Program-made: the position numbers and the translations under genes
Assembly (NCBI GenBank): GCA_946887295.1
Contig: CAMPKP010000136.1
Coordinates: 1-9,616 of the forward strand
Direction: 5' to 3'
Source of the DNA: an uncultured Gemmatimonadota bacterium
Lineage (GTDB): Bacteria; Gemmatimonadota; Gemmatimonadetes; Gemmatimonadales; GWC2-71-9
Length of the DNA: 9,616 nt
In this document: positions 1-8,259 of the stretch, one piece after another
Position numbering within the stretch: position 1 is the stretch's first letter
How the letters are laid out: each line of letters opens with the position of its first letter
Notes under the pieces: model-generated
Databases searched by the model: none
The model's input: the letters and a program-made list of their open reading frames with translations, nothing else
What the model was told of the DNA's origin: nothing

Positions 1-1
1 G

Positions 2-364
2 ACGGTGCACCGGGGAAAGACCGGCGCGCTCATCCGTGCCGCGTGCACCGTCGGCGCGATCGCCGCCGAGGCGGGGCCGGCCGAAGTCGCCGCGCTGACC
101 GCCTATGGCGAGGAGGTGGGCCTGGCCTTCCAGATCGCGGACGACGTGCTGGACGCGACCGGGACCAGCGAGGAGCTGGGCAAGACCGCCGGCCGCGATG
201 CCCAGCTCGCCAAGTCCACCTACGTGAGCGTGATGGGGGTCGAGGCCGCCCGTTCCGAGGCGGAGCGGCTGGCCCGGAGGGCGGTGGGACACCTCGAGGT
301 GGTGGGGGTGCCGAGCGGGGCGTTGGGGGCGCTGGCGGGGTATATTGTGACACGGAACTCCTGA
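2..364 (+). CDS. ispA: Farnesyl diphosphate synthase, C-terminal part (5' end outside window)
   Basis: Trans-type polyprenyl diphosphate synthase that condenses isopentenyl diphosphate with allylic diphosphates in the cytoplasm, feeding quinone, carotenoid and undecaprenyl synthesis. About 120 C-terminal residues are present, against about 300 for the family. The N-terminal part with the first Asp-rich motif lies left of the window. Visible signatures are HRGKTGALIRAAC near the left end, GLAFQIADDVLD with the second DDxxD motif, LGKTAGRDAQLAKSTY, and a C-terminus ALAGYIVTRNS that resembles the E. coli IspA tail ALADYIIQRNK. The GTG at 5 is an internal valine codon, not a start. The dxs gene downstream supports a role in isoprenoid supply. 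A geranylgeranyl diphosphate synthase is the main alternative, because the chain-length region is not visible. Confidence 0.9.
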   Translation, partial: TVHRGKTGALIRAACTVGAIAAEAGPAEVAALTAYGEEVGLAFQIADDVLDATGTSEELGKTAGRDAQLAKSTYVSVMGVEAARSEAERLARRAVGHLEVVGVPSGALGALAGYIVTRNS

Positions 365-365
365 T

Positions 366-433
366 TGTCATCCTGAGCGAAGCGAAGGAGACATGCCCTG
401 AGGTATGCCTCCTTCGCTTCGCTCGGGATGACA
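366..433. repeat. 68-bp near-perfect palindrome (REP-like extragenic element)
   Basis: The left arm (366-390) and right arm (409-433) are 25 nt each. They are complementary except for one position, which becomes a G.T wobble in RNA. Pairing continues inward through 391-397 and 402-408 with one A.C mismatch and one wobble, leaving a CTGA loop at 398-401, so the stem is about 32 bp. It begins two bases after the ispA stop and has no T-run after it. The arm sequence resembles a dispersed extragenic palindrome that I recall from several high-GC environmental phyla. It could attenuate transcription, stabilise the ispA mRNA 3' end or be a non-autonomous mobile element. The structure is certain but the function is inferred. 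Confidence 0.9.
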
Positions 434-497
434 CCTGTGTGATGCACACGGCGCACACGACGCACGCGACCTACACCCCACGCGTACGAGCCAGACG

Positions 498-2399
498 ATG
501 AGCCTTCTCTCGACCATCAGCTCCCCCGCCGACCTCAAGCGCCTGAAGCGCGAGCAGCTCCCCCAGCTCGCCCAGGAGATCCGCGACCGCCTGATCGAGT
601 GCTGCTCGGTCACCGGGGGCCATATCGGCGCGAGCCTGGGCGTCGTCGAGCTCAGCATCGCCCTGCTCTACGAGTTCGATTCTCCCACCGACAAGATCGT
701 CTGGGACGTGGGCCACCAGGCCTACGCCTGGAAGCTCCTCACCGGACGGAACGAGCCGTTCCCCACGCTTCGCCAGCGGGGCGGCATCTCCGGCTTCCTC
801 AAGCGGGACGAGAACGAGCACGACCAGTTCGGCGCCGGGCACGCCGGCACGGCGGTCTCGGCGGCCTTCGGCATGGCCACCGCGCGGGACCTGAAGGGCG
901 AATCGCACAAGGTCGTCGCCATCGTGGGCGACGGGGCCCTGACCTGCGGCCTCTCCTACGAGGGGATGAACAACGCCGGCCACTCCGACCGCGACATCAT
1001 CCTCATCGTGAACGACAACGGGATGTCCATCTCCCCGAACGTCGGCGCGATCAGCAAGACCCTCGGGCGCATCGTGGCCGACCCCCGCACCAACCGGCTG
1101 CGCGAGAAGATCAAGGGGATGACCTTCGCGCTCGGCGGCGTGTTCGGCGAGGGCGTGGTGGACTTCGCCAAGAACGTCGAGGAGAGCGTCAAGAACCTCT
1201 TCTCGCCCGGCATGCTCTTCGAGGAGCTGGGCTTCCGCTACTTCGGGCCGATCGACGGCCACGACCTGCCCAAGCTCTGCGAGACGCTCCAGTTCGTCCG
1301 CGGCATGCACGGACCCCGCGTCATCCACGTGATGACCCAGAAGGGCAAGGGGTTCTCCTACGCCGAGGCGAACCAGGAGAAGTGGCACGGCCTCGCGGCC
1401 TACGACCCGGTCACCGGCGAGGCCCGGAAGAAGGCCAGCGGGCCGCCGACCTGGACCCAGGTCTTCGGCGAGGGACTGACCGCGCTTGGCGAGGAGCATC
1501 CCGAGCTGGTGGCGATCACCGCCGCCATGCCGTCGGGCACCGGCACCAGCATCTTCCAGCAGAAGCACCCGGACCGCTTCTTCGACGTGGGCATCGCCGA
1601 GGGGCACGCGGTGACCTTCGCCGGAGGGCTGGCGACCCAGGGGATCCGGCCGGTGGTGGCGATCTACAGCACCTTCCTCCAGCGGGCCTACGACAACGTC
1701 ATCCACGACGTCGCGGTGCAGCGGCTGCCGGTGATCTTCTGCATGGATCGCGCGGGACTGGTGGGCGAGGACGGCCAGACCCACATGGGCCTCTACGACA
1801 TCGCGTACATGCTGGCGGTGCCCGGCATGACGGTCACCGCTCCCAAGGACGGCGACGAGCTGATCGGCCTGCTCCGCTCCGGGCTGGCCCACACCGACGG
1901 CCCGTTCTGCACCCGCTATCCGCGCGACAAGGCGCCCGCGGAGCCGTCGCCCGCCGCGGACATCGCGGCGGTGCCCTACGGCACCTGGGAGCAGCTTCGC
2001 GAGGGGAGGGAGGACGTGGCCATCCTCGCGGTGGGCACCATGGTGGCACCCGCGGTCGCGGCGGCGGAGCTGCTCGCCGGCGAGGGGGTGGACTGCGCGG
2101 TCGTCAACTGCCGCTTCCTCAAGCCGCTCGATTCCGCGCTGCTGGAGGTGCTGGTGCAGCGCCATCGCATCCTGGTGACGGTCGAGGAAGGCACCATCGT
2201 CAACGGCTTCGGCGCCTATCTCGCCGAGACGCTGCAGACCACCCATCCCGAGGTGCGGGTCGTCGCCCTCGGCGTGCCCGACCGGCTCATCGAGCAGGCG
2301 CCGCGGGCGGAGCAGCTGGAGCTGTACGGGCTCACCGCTGCCGGCATCGCCCGGCGCATCACCGCGCTGCAGCACGAGGAGAGCCTCGAGGCGCGATGA
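498..2399 (+). CDS. dxs: 1-deoxy-D-xylulose-5-phosphate synthase
   Basis: Thiamine-diphosphate enzyme that joins pyruvate and glyceraldehyde 3-phosphate to give DXP, the first committed step of the MEP isoprenoid pathway. At 633 residues it has the usual Dxs length. The N-terminal domain (about 1-310) has GGHIGASLG with His42, and the ThDP/metal motif GDG (144-146) followed by VNDNGMS (171-177). The central domain (about 317-480) has GIAEGHA with catalytic Glu368, Arg396, QTHMG with His429 and RYPR at 473-476. The C-terminal transketolase-like domain spans about 500-630. The start at 498 gives the family-typical beginning MSLLSTISSPADLK. No good Shine-Dalgarno is visible before it. The last four bases overlap the nadK start (ATGA), which suggests translational coupling. 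No frameshift or missing key residue was seen. Confidence 0.98.
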   Translation: MSLLSTISSPADLKRLKREQLPQLAQEIRDRLIECCSVTGGHIGASLGVVELSIALLYEFDSPTDKIVWDVGHQAYAWKLLTGRNEPFPTLRQRGGISGFLKRDENEHDQFGAGHAGTAVSAAFGMATARDLKGESHKVVAIVGDGALTCGLSYEGMNNAGHSDRDIILIVNDNGMSISPNVGAISKTLGRIVADPRTNRLREKIKGMTFALGGVFGEGVVDFAKNVEESVKNLFSPGMLFEELGFRYFGPIDGHDLPKLCETLQFVRGMHGPRVIHVMTQKGKGFSYAEANQEKWHGLAAYDPVTGEARKKASGPPTWTQVFGEGLTALGEEHPELVAITAAMPSGTGTSIFQQKHPDRFFDVGIAEGHAVTFAGGLATQGIRPVVAIYSTFLQRAYDNVIHDVAVQRLPVIFCMDRAGLVGEDGQTHMGLYDIAYMLAVPGMTVTAPKDGDELIGLLRSGLAHTDGPFCTRYPRDKAPAEPSPAADIAAVPYGTWEQLREGREDVAILAVGTMVAPAVAAAELLAGEGVDCAVVNCRFLKPLDSALLEVLVQRHRILVTVEEGTIVNGFGAYLAETLQTTHPEVRVVALGVPDRLIEQAPRAEQLELYGLTAAGIARRITALQHEESLEAR

Positions 2400-3265
2400 A
2401 GGTCGGAGTCGTCGGCAATCCCCGGTACCGGGACCTCAAGGCCGTTCTGGAATACGTCGGCCGCGAGGCGCCGGCGCGCGGCATCACGCTCTACGCCGAG
2501 GAGCGGCTGGCGCCGTTCTGGACCGGGGAGCTGGCCTCGCTCTCCGCCATCGAGCTCGACGCCCTCCTCACCTTCGGCGGCGACGGCACCCTCCTCCGCG
2601 GCGCCCGCCTTCTCGGCGGCCGCGAGACCCCCATCCTGGGCGTCAACTTCGGCAGGCTCGGCTTCCTCACCACCGTCACCCGCGACGGCCTGGGGCAGGC
2701 GCTCGACTGCCTGGTCTCGGGCCGCTACGTCACCGAGCGGCGGCAGGTGCTCCAGGCCGCGATCAGGGACGGCGCCGGCGTGCAGCGCTCGGTACAGATG
2801 GCGGTGAACGACGTCGCCGTGCACAAGGGCGGGGTCGCGCGGGTGGTACGGGTCAACGTCTACATCAACGGGGAGAACGTCGGCCCCTACAGCGCCGACG
2901 GCATCATCGTGGCGACGCCGACCGGCTCGACCGCGTACTCGCTGAGCGCCGGCGGCCCCATCGTCGTGCCGGGCGTCGAGGCGATCCTGGTCACGCCGAT
3001 CGCCGCGCACACGCTCGCGGTGCGGCCGCTGGTCGTGCCCGCGACGTATCGTGTGGTGGTCGAGCCGATGCCGGGCTGGGCCGACGATCTGCTGGTCTCG
3101 TTCGACGGGCAGACCGGCACGACGCTGGCGCCGGGGGAGAGCGTGGACGTGCGGCGGGCGGACCACCGGGTCTGCCTCATTCGCCTCGGCGGCGACGGGT
3201 TCTTCAGCCGCATGCGGGAGAAGCTGCACTGGGGAGACCTGTCCGAGCGGGAGACGGTGCGCTGA
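2396..3265 (+). CDS. nadK: NAD kinase (ATP/polyphosphate-NAD 2'-phosphotransferase)
   Basis: Phosphorylates NAD to NADP in the cytosol. The product is 289 residues, normal for bacterial NadK. Motifs in order are the GGDGT nucleotide-phosphate motif (61-65), NFGRLGFLT (84-92), the ND pair at 138-139 in VNDVAVHKG, the glycine-rich SADGIIVATPTGSTAYSLSA stretch (166-185) and SFDGQ (235-239). The ATG at 2396 lies inside the dxs stop (ATGA) with GAGG at 2388-2391 as a usable ribosome binding site. The stop overlaps the recN start by one base (TGATG). Placement between dxs and recN suggests one transcript. nadK-recN adjacency is common in bacteria. Confidence 0.97.
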   Translation: MKVGVVGNPRYRDLKAVLEYVGREAPARGITLYAEERLAPFWTGELASLSAIELDALLTFGGDGTLLRGARLLGGRETPILGVNFGRLGFLTTVTRDGLGQALDCLVSGRYVTERRQVLQAAIRDGAGVQRSVQMAVNDVAVHKGGVARVVRVNVYINGENVGPYSADGIIVATPTGSTAYSLSAGGPIVVPGVEAILVTPIAAHTLAVRPLVVPATYRVVVEPMPGWADDLLVSFDGQTGTTLAPGESVDVRRADHRVCLIRLGGDGFFSRMREKLHWGDLSERETVR

Positions 3266-4935
3266 TGATCGCCGAGCTCCGGGTCCGTGACCTCGCCACC
3301 ATCGCCGACGTCACCCTCCAGCTCGGGCCTGGTCTCAACGTGCTCACCGGCGAGACCGGGGCGGGGAAGTCCATGCTGGTGGACGCGCTCGCCCTGCTGC
3401 TCGGCGAGCGCGCGGCGAGCGGCAGCGTGCGGCCCGGCGCCGCCAAGTCCATCGTCGAGGGCGCGTTCGAGGGCGTCGACAAGGCCGCGCGGCGGCGGAT
3501 CGAGAGTCTCGGGCTCGATCTCGACGAGGGGCGGCTGATCGTGCGCCGTGAGGTGTCGGCCGAGGGGCGCTCCCGGGCGTGGGTCAACGGGAGCCCGACC
3601 ACCGCGGCGGTGCTCGGCGAGCTGGGCGCGCTGCTGGTGGATCTCCACGGCCAGCACGAGACCCAGTCACTGCTCCACGCCGACGCCCAGCGGGACATCC
3701 TCGACGCGTTCGCCCACGCGGAGGGAGAGCGCGCCGCGGTGGCGGAGGCCCATGCCGCGCTCCACCGGCTGCGGTCGGAAGAGGTCGCGCTCGCCGCGAA
3801 GCGCGACGAGGTCCGCCGGCGCGCGGACTACCTGCGTCACGTGGTGGGCGAGATCGACGAGGCCCGGCTCAAGCCGGGCGAGGACGAGGCGCTCCAGGTG
3901 GAGGCCCGGCGGCTGAGTCAGGCCGGCGCGCTCGCGGAGCACGCCCAGCGGATCGCCGACGCGCTCGAGGGCGAGGAGGGCAACGCGATCGGCGCGGTGA
4001 CCCTGGCGGACCGAGCGCTCGCGGCGCTGGAGAAGGTGGACCCGGCGGTCGCGGGCTGGCGGGAGATGCTCGACGCGGCCTACGCCAACCTGTCCGAGCT
4101 GGCGCGCCTCGCCGCGGCCTACGCCGAGGAGGTGCAGGAGGACCCCGAGCGCCTCGCCGAGGTCGAGCGCCGCCGGGACCTGCTCTTCCGGCTGACCCAG
4201 AAGTACGGCGCGACCGTGGAAGCGGTGCTCGCCGCCAGGGAGGAGTCCGCGGCGGAGCTGGATCTGCTCGACACCGCCGACGTGGACCTCCGCGCCCTGG
4301 GCGTCAGGCGGGCGGCGGCGGAGAGCGCGCTCGAGACGGCCGCGGCCGCGCTGTCGGAGCGGCGCCGCGAGGCGGCGGAGCGGCTCGCGCGGGGGGTGAA
4401 CCGGCTCCTGCCCCAGCTCGGTCTGCCGGGCGGCAAGCTCGGGGTCGAGCTGGTGCCGCTCGCCGAGCCGGCAGCGCACGGCCGGGAAACGGTCCAGCTC
4501 ACCGTCCGACTCAACGTCGGGCTCGACGCCAAGCCGCTCGCGCGAGTCGCGTCAGGGGGCGAGCTCTCGCGCCTGATGCTGGCGCTCAAGGTCGTGCTCG
4601 CCCGGCACGACGCGATCGCGACACTGGTGTTCGACGAGGTGGACCAGGGGATCGGCGGCGAGGTCGGGGCTCAGGTGGGCGCCGCTCTGGCGGAGGTCGC
4701 CGAGCGGCACCAGGTCCTGGTGATCACCCACCTGCCGCAGATCGCCGCGCGGGCGGACCGGCACCTGGTGGTGTCCAAGGAGGCCCGGGGCGGGATCGCC
4801 ACGAGCGACGTGCAGGTGATCCACGGGGAGGACCGGGTCGCCGAGATCGCGCGCATGCTGGGAGACGGCGAGGGGGAGGCGGCGCGGCGCCACGCCCAGG
4901 CGCTGCTCCGGAAGGAGAAGGCGGTCCGGCGCTAG
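3265..4935 (+). CDS. recN: DNA repair protein RecN (SMC-like ATPase)
   Basis: SMC-family ATPase that acts early at DNA double-strand breaks. The 556 residues match the family length. The N-terminal ATPase half has Walker A GETGAGKS (29-36) and a Q-loop DLHGQHETQ with Gln130. A long Ala/Glu/Arg-rich region (about 150-380) is expected to form the antiparallel coiled coil, broken by the short RecN head. The C-terminal half has the ABC signature ASGGELSRL (429-437), Walker B TLVFDEVDQGIGG (453-465) and the H-loop THLPQIAA (488-495). The start overlaps the nadK stop by one base, with GGGAG at 3249-3253 upstream. The stop TAG interlocks with the stop of the convergent membrane-protein gene in the sequence CTAG. 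No LexA-type operator was noticed before it, as expected for an internal operon gene. Confidence 0.97.
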   Translation: MIAELRVRDLATIADVTLQLGPGLNVLTGETGAGKSMLVDALALLLGERAASGSVRPGAAKSIVEGAFEGVDKAARRRIESLGLDLDEGRLIVRREVSAEGRSRAWVNGSPTTAAVLGELGALLVDLHGQHETQSLLHADAQRDILDAFAHAEGERAAVAEAHAALHRLRSEEVALAAKRDEVRRRADYLRHVVGEIDEARLKPGEDEALQVEARRLSQAGALAEHAQRIADALEGEEGNAIGAVTLADRALAALEKVDPAVAGWREMLDAAYANLSELARLAAAYAEEVQEDPERLAEVERRRDLLFRLTQKYGATVEAVLAAREESAAELDLLDTADVDLRALGVRRAAAESALETAAAALSERRREAAERLARGVNRLLPQLGLPGGKLGVELVPLAEPAAHGRETVQLTVRLNVGLDAKPLARVASGGELSRLMLALKVVLARHDAIATLVFDEVDQGIGGEVGAQVGAALAEVAERHQVLVITHLPQIAARADRHLVVSKEARGGIATSDVQVIHGEDRVAEIARMLGDGEGEAARRHAQALLRKEKAVRR

Positions 4936-5369
4936 GTCTGCGTCGGTCGCGATTGCCGCCAGGTCAGGGCGAGCAGCATCCCCGTCAGGTTCGCTCCCGC
5001 GCACACCGCCCCCGCCATGATCAGGTAGCGCGCCGTCCACCGCAGCACCGTCAGGCTGTCGATCGTCACGGCGATCAGCAGGAGCTGCACGCTGAGCAGC
5101 GCGGCCGCCGCGGAGAAGAGCAGCAGCTGCACCAGGAGCAGCGGCCGGTATCCCATCCCAGCGTACATCCAGTAGAGCGCCAGTCCCACCAGCAGCCAGG
5201 CGAAGATCGCCGTTCGGGTGCTCTTCCCGAGCAGCGGCAGGTCCTTGAGCAGGGGCGCCACCAGGAGCGCCAGCGCCGCCAGCATGAGCAGGAGGATGAT
5301 CACCGAGCGGCGCAGCTCGCCGGGGGTGGCGTCTTCGGCGGTGTGCTCCGCGGGGCCGCGCAGGTTCAT
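4932..5369 (-). CDS. Small four-helix integral membrane protein, function unknown
   Basis: This 145-residue protein does not match any family I can name. Four hydrophobic segments lie at about 23-41, 53-70, 77-102 and 114-136, with short charged links such as KDLPLLGKSTR and DSLTVLRWTARY. This predicts an inner-membrane protein with both tails on the same side. The hydrophilic N-tail (1-22) carries Glu/Asp/Arg and shows no signal-peptide cleavage site. The ATG at 5369 is supported by GAGGA four bases upstream (plus-strand 5374-5378). The gene runs opposite to the ispA-recN block and ends inside the recN stop (shared CTAG), so there is no room for a terminator between them. It may be co-transcribed from the beta-barrel gene upstream, 168 bp away. 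Hydropathy and start support the gene, but no function can be given. Confidence 0.75.
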   Translation of the reverse strand: MNLRGPAEHTAEDATPGELRRSVIILLLMLAALALLVAPLLKDLPLLGKSTRTAIFAWLLVGLALYWMYAGMGYRPLLLVQLLLFSAAAALLSVQLLLIAVTIDSLTVLRWTARYLIMAGAVCAGANLTGMLLALTWRQSRPTQT

Positions 5370-5503
5370 CGGATCCTCGATCGGCCGCCGGCCCGACCCG
5401 TCCCGCCGACGGGAGCAGGACCATCCGGGTGGGGGACGGGGAGGCGGATGTGGCGTCGGCCAGCCGTGTTGGTCGAGGTCATCCCCCGAATATTACGCGG
5501 GAA

Positions 5504-5533
5504 CCCCGGCGGCGGAACGGGCATCCGCCGGGG
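5504..5533 (-). terminator. GC-rich hairpin just after the beta-barrel gene, possible terminator
   Basis: A perfect 9-bp stem (CCCCGGCGG at 5504-5512 with CCGCCGGGG at 5525-5533) and a 12-nt loop begins four bases past the stop of the leftward beta-barrel gene. No U-tract follows in the leftward direction, so it may be an inefficient or Rho-assisted terminator, or only an mRNA 3'-end stabiliser. The remaining bases up to the start of the membrane-protein gene hold a small inverted repeat (CCCGTC 5397-5402 with GACGGG 5408-5413) and no ORF I would call. Confidence 0.4.
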
Positions 5534-5537
5534 ACTT

Positions 5538-7079
5538 TCACCAGACGCCGAAATAGAGCCGGAGCCGGGCCCGGATCCGGTGGGTGTCGGGCACGATCCC
5601 CCCCGAGGCGGACAGCACCCGCTCGTACGTCCATCCGGCGTCCACCGGAAGGCCGGTGCCCCCGGGGCGGAGCGACCCGGGATTGGAATAGGTCACCCCG
5701 ATGCTCACCAGCGTGGCGGACGCGTCGGTCCCCTCGGCGAGGACCCCAGGGTCCACTCCCGGGATGGCGTCGGCATCGCTTCGGTATTCGACCGCATCCA
5801 TGCCCTTCGACCACCGCTCGAGCGACCCGATGAGCGCCATGGTGCGGGCCAGCCGGAAGAAGGGCCGCACGGCCACCGTGGTCACGTCGCCGGGATCCAG
5901 CCGGACGGCGGCGAGCCGGCTGGCGGGGGGAAACGGCTGGAAAGGGGAGGCCACCCGCTCGACCACGTCGCCGGCGAGCTGCCGATTGTACCCTCCCTCC
6001 AGCCGGACCCCCACGTTGCCGGCGCCGAGATCCACCACCCCGCGCAGCTCCACGTCCGTCTGGCCATCGCCGGTGCCGATCGCCAGCGCGCGGTCGGTGC
6101 GGGCGCGGGACCCGGTGGGAAACCTCACCAGCCCCTCAGCGGCGGCGCGGAAGCCGCCCCGCCGGCCGGGTCGGTCCCACCGGTCCGCGAGCGTCACAGC
6201 CACTCCCGCTTCGGCGTCGCCGCGGAAGGTCACCTCGGAGTTCCCGGTCCGCAGGGCGATCGGGCCGGACGGATCGCTGATGGCCGATTCGACGTCCTGG
6301 GGCGTCGCGGGAGCCGCCGGCAGCGCCGGAACGGCCGAGAACCCGCCGACGCCCAGATCGGTGCCGAGCGTGCCCTGCAGGGCGGCGATGCGGGACGTGA
6401 GCGCGGTCCCGGCCGTGCTGCTGCCGGTGGGGATGAAGGGGGACGCGGTGTTGGGATCCCCCAGAAGCGTGAAGAGGTCTCCGAACAGCGCCCCGCCCTC
6501 CGAAAGGGTGGTCTCGGCGAGGCTCCGGAGCGCCGGATTTCCATCGTAGTCGCCGGCGGCGATCCGCGCCTCCAGCGTGGTCAGCGCCGCGTCGAACTGG
6601 GCGAAGAAGGGATCCTGGGCCGTCGTGCCGGGATTGAGGCCTGCGTTGGCCCCTGCGGTGTTGACGTCGATGTCGGTCTGCACCCTCGCCCGGGTGAGGG
6701 GCAGCCGGCCGAAGGCGGCGATGGACCGGGTGAGGCCGAGGGTGAGGCCGAGGACGCCGGTGCTGACATCGGCCTGCGCGTCGGCGGTGAGCCCGCCTAG
6801 ATTGAGGCGAAAGTCGGGCAGCCCGGTGACGCGCTCGATGATGGCGTCGTAGGGAGCGAGGAAGGGGAGGGTGCCGCGGTCGAGCGCGGGCGCGCTGAGG
6901 GCGGCGCCGAGGCCCTCCCTGCCGCCGTCGCGGAAGCGCTTGTCCCAGGTATCGAAGGAGCCGTCCATCTCGAACCGGAGCACCCCGGCGGGGACCCCGA
7001 CCGGCGCGAGCTGAGCCCGCGCCGTTGGAGGCGCGGCCAGGCAGACGAGAACTCCCAGATACCGGGCGCCATACCCCAC
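5538..7079 (-). CDS. Secreted, probable outer-membrane beta-barrel protein, function unknown
   Basis: This 513-residue protein starts with GTG at 7079, preceded by GGAGGG three bases upstream. That start gives a classic Sec signal peptide: [22 protein letters not shown] with cleavage likely after Ala22. The frame stays open further upstream, but that extension would be antisense to galK and hide the signal peptide. Residues about 105-140 and 280-513 show alternating hydrophobic/polar strands (for example [20 protein letters not shown] and [20 protein letters not shown]). The chain ends RLRLYFGVW, an aromatic C-terminus of the kind recognised by the Bam machinery. Between them, about 155-270 is Ala/Thr/Leu-rich, probably helical or extended, and may be periplasmic or a plug-like insertion. 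It loosely recalls FadL/OmpP1-type transporters, but I cannot assign a family. It is divergent from galK. Confidence 0.85.
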   Translation of the reverse strand: MGYGARYLGVLVCLAAPPTARAQLAPVGVPAGVLRFEMDGSFDTWDKRFRDGGREGLGAALSAPALDRGTLPFLAPYDAIIERVTGLPDFRLNLGGLTADAQADVSTGVLGLTLGLTRSIAAFGRLPLTRARVQTDIDVNTAGANAGLNPGTTAQDPFFAQFDAALTTLEARIAAGDYDGNPALRSLAETTLSEGGALFGDLFTLLGDPNTASPFIPTGSSTAGTALTSRIAALQGTLGTDLGVGGFSAVPALPAAPATPQDVESAISDPSGPIALRTGNSEVTFRGDAEAGVAVTLADRWDRPGRRGGFRAAAEGLVRFPTGSRARTDRALAIGTGDGQTDVELRGVVDLGAGNVGVRLEGGYNRQLAGDVVERVASPFQPFPPASRLAAVRLDPGDVTTVAVRPFFRLARTMALIGSLERWSKGMDAVEYRSDADAIPGVDPGVLAEGTDASATLVSIGVTYSNPGSLRPGGTGLPVDAGWTYERVLSASGGIVPDTHRIRARLRLYFGVW

Positions 7080-7082
7080 AGT

Positions 7083-7088
7083 CCCTCC
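7083..7088 (-). promoter_or_regulatory. Ribosome binding site fixing the GTG start of the beta-barrel gene
   Basis: On the minus strand GGAGGG lies three bases before GTG (7079). It is one of the strongest Shine-Dalgarno sequences in the window, and the frame it selects begins directly with a signal peptide. It sits in the 15-bp gap between the two divergent start codons, so it is only a few bases from the galK ATG. Confidence 0.7.
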
Positions 7089-7094
7089 AGAGAG

Positions 7095-8258
7095 ATGCCG
7101 ATCCCCGTGACGCGATTGTCGTCCGCGAGACTCGCAAGTTCGCTGTTCGAGTCTTCCTTTTCCAGCCGCCCGGCGGTCGCGGCCTCCGCCCCGGGCCGGG
7201 TGAATCTGATCGGCGAGCACACCGACTACAACGGGGGGCCGGTGCTGCCGGTGGCGCTCGAGCGGCGGACGGCGGTCGCCGCCGCGCTGGACGACGGGTG
7301 GTTCTTCGTCTCCAGCCTGGAGGGCACCGTCCGGGGGGTGGAGATCGATCGGCCGCTCCGGCGCGACTGGACCGACTACCTGGTCGGCGTCGTCCGGGAG
7401 CTGCGGGTGGTGGGCGCGGCGCCTCCCGGCGCCCGGGTGGCGGTGGCGTCCACCGTGCCGGTGGGCGCCGGGCTCTCCTCCTCGGCGGCGCTCACCGTGG
7501 CGGCCGCGAAGGCGTTGAGCCTGCTGGCCGGGCGGAGGCTCACCCCGGCGCAGCTGGCCGACGTCGCCTATCGCGCGGAGCACGACCATGTGGGAGTCGG
7601 GTGTGGCCGGATGGACCAGACCATCGCGGCGCAGGGGGCGGCCGGCACGGCGCTGCTGTTCGAGACGGCGACGGGTGTGATCCAGCGAGTGCCGTTCCCC
7701 GGGCGGCTCTGGGTGGTGGAGACGGGGGTGGCTCACAAGCTCACCGAGGGCCAGCTGGACCAGCGGCGGCGGGAGTGCGAGCGGGCCCTGGAGCTGTGCC
7801 GCCTGATCTGGCCGGGCCTCGCGCATCTGGCGGAGCTTTCGACGGACGACCTGCCCACGGTCAATGCCCGTCTCCCGGCGGATCTGGCCGCGCGAGTGCG
7901 GCACGTGGTGACCGAGACCTTCCGGACCCGCATGGCGGCGGACGCCCTCGCCAGGGGCGATTTCGGCCAGCTGGGTTGGCTGCTGGTGGAGGGGCACGAG
8001 TCGCTCCGGGTGGACTATCGCTCGACGATCCCCGAGGCGGACGCGATCGTGGAGCTGGGGATGGACCACGGGGCGTACGGGGCGCGGCTCACCGGCGCCG
8101 GCTGGGGCGGAAGCGTGGTGGTGCTGGCGCCGGAGGCCCGGGGCGGGCGAGTGCTGGCGGAGATCGCTCAGGGCTTCAGGGAGCGGTTCGGGCGCGAGCC
8201 GGCGATCTGGAGCACGCGTGCGGCGGCGGGGGTGCGCCGGGAGACCCTGCCGGGGTAG
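7095..8258 (+). CDS. galK: Galactokinase
   Basis: GHMP-family kinase that converts galactose to galactose 1-phosphate with ATP, the first phosphorylation step of the Leloir pathway. The 387 residues match bacterial GalK. The galactokinase signature [15 protein letters not shown] is at 34-48. The GHMP ATP loop [13 protein letters not shown] is at 121-133. The catalytic-base Asp174 lies in VGCGRMDQ, and the C-terminal GHMP motif LTGAGWGGS is at 332-340. The ATG at 7095 leaves about 30 residues before the signature, as in E. coli GalK. A GTG at 7107 is a possible alternative start. No clear ribosome binding site precedes the ATG, so the mRNA may be leaderless or weakly initiated. No galT or galE is in the window. 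The neighbouring barrel protein could be functionally linked, but only its position suggests this. Confidence 0.96.
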   Translation: MPIPVTRLSSARLASSLFESSFSSRPAVAASAPGRVNLIGEHTDYNGGPVLPVALERRTAVAAALDDGWFFVSSLEGTVRGVEIDRPLRRDWTDYLVGVVRELRVVGAAPPGARVAVASTVPVGAGLSSSAALTVAAAKALSLLAGRRLTPAQLADVAYRAEHDHVGVGCGRMDQTIAAQGAAGTALLFETATGVIQRVPFPGRLWVVETGVAHKLTEGQLDQRRRECERALELCRLIWPGLAHLAELSTDDLPTVNARLPADLAARVRHVVTETFRTRMAADALARGDFGQLGWLLVEGHESLRVDYRSTIPEADAIVELGMDHGAYGARLTGAGWGGSVVVLAPEARGGRVLAEIAQGFRERFGREPAIWSTRAAAGVRRETLPG

Positions 8259-8259
8259 G

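Noticed and set aside
452..470. CGCACACGA/CGCACGCGA tandem near-repeat before dxs
   Set aside because: Two short degenerate copies in GC-rich DNA, with no spacing or symmetry that suggests an operator.
471..2375. 634-codon antisense ORF across dxs, and similarly long ORFs such as 599-3265 and 3579-6800 on the plus strand
   Set aside because: High GC leaves few stop codons in shadow frames. Their proteins are Arg/Gly/Pro-rich without motifs, while the opposing frames carry complete recognised enzymes.
5429..5833. Plus-strand ORFs around 5429-5833 and 5701-6549
   Set aside because: They lie antisense to the beta-barrel gene, have no ribosome binding site or recognisable domain, and show the Arg/Pro/Ser bias of shadow frames.
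7080..8069. N-terminal extension of the beta-barrel ORF to 8069 on the minus strand
   Set aside because: It is antisense to galK, Arg-rich and would bury the signal peptide. GTG 7079 has a strong ribosome binding site.
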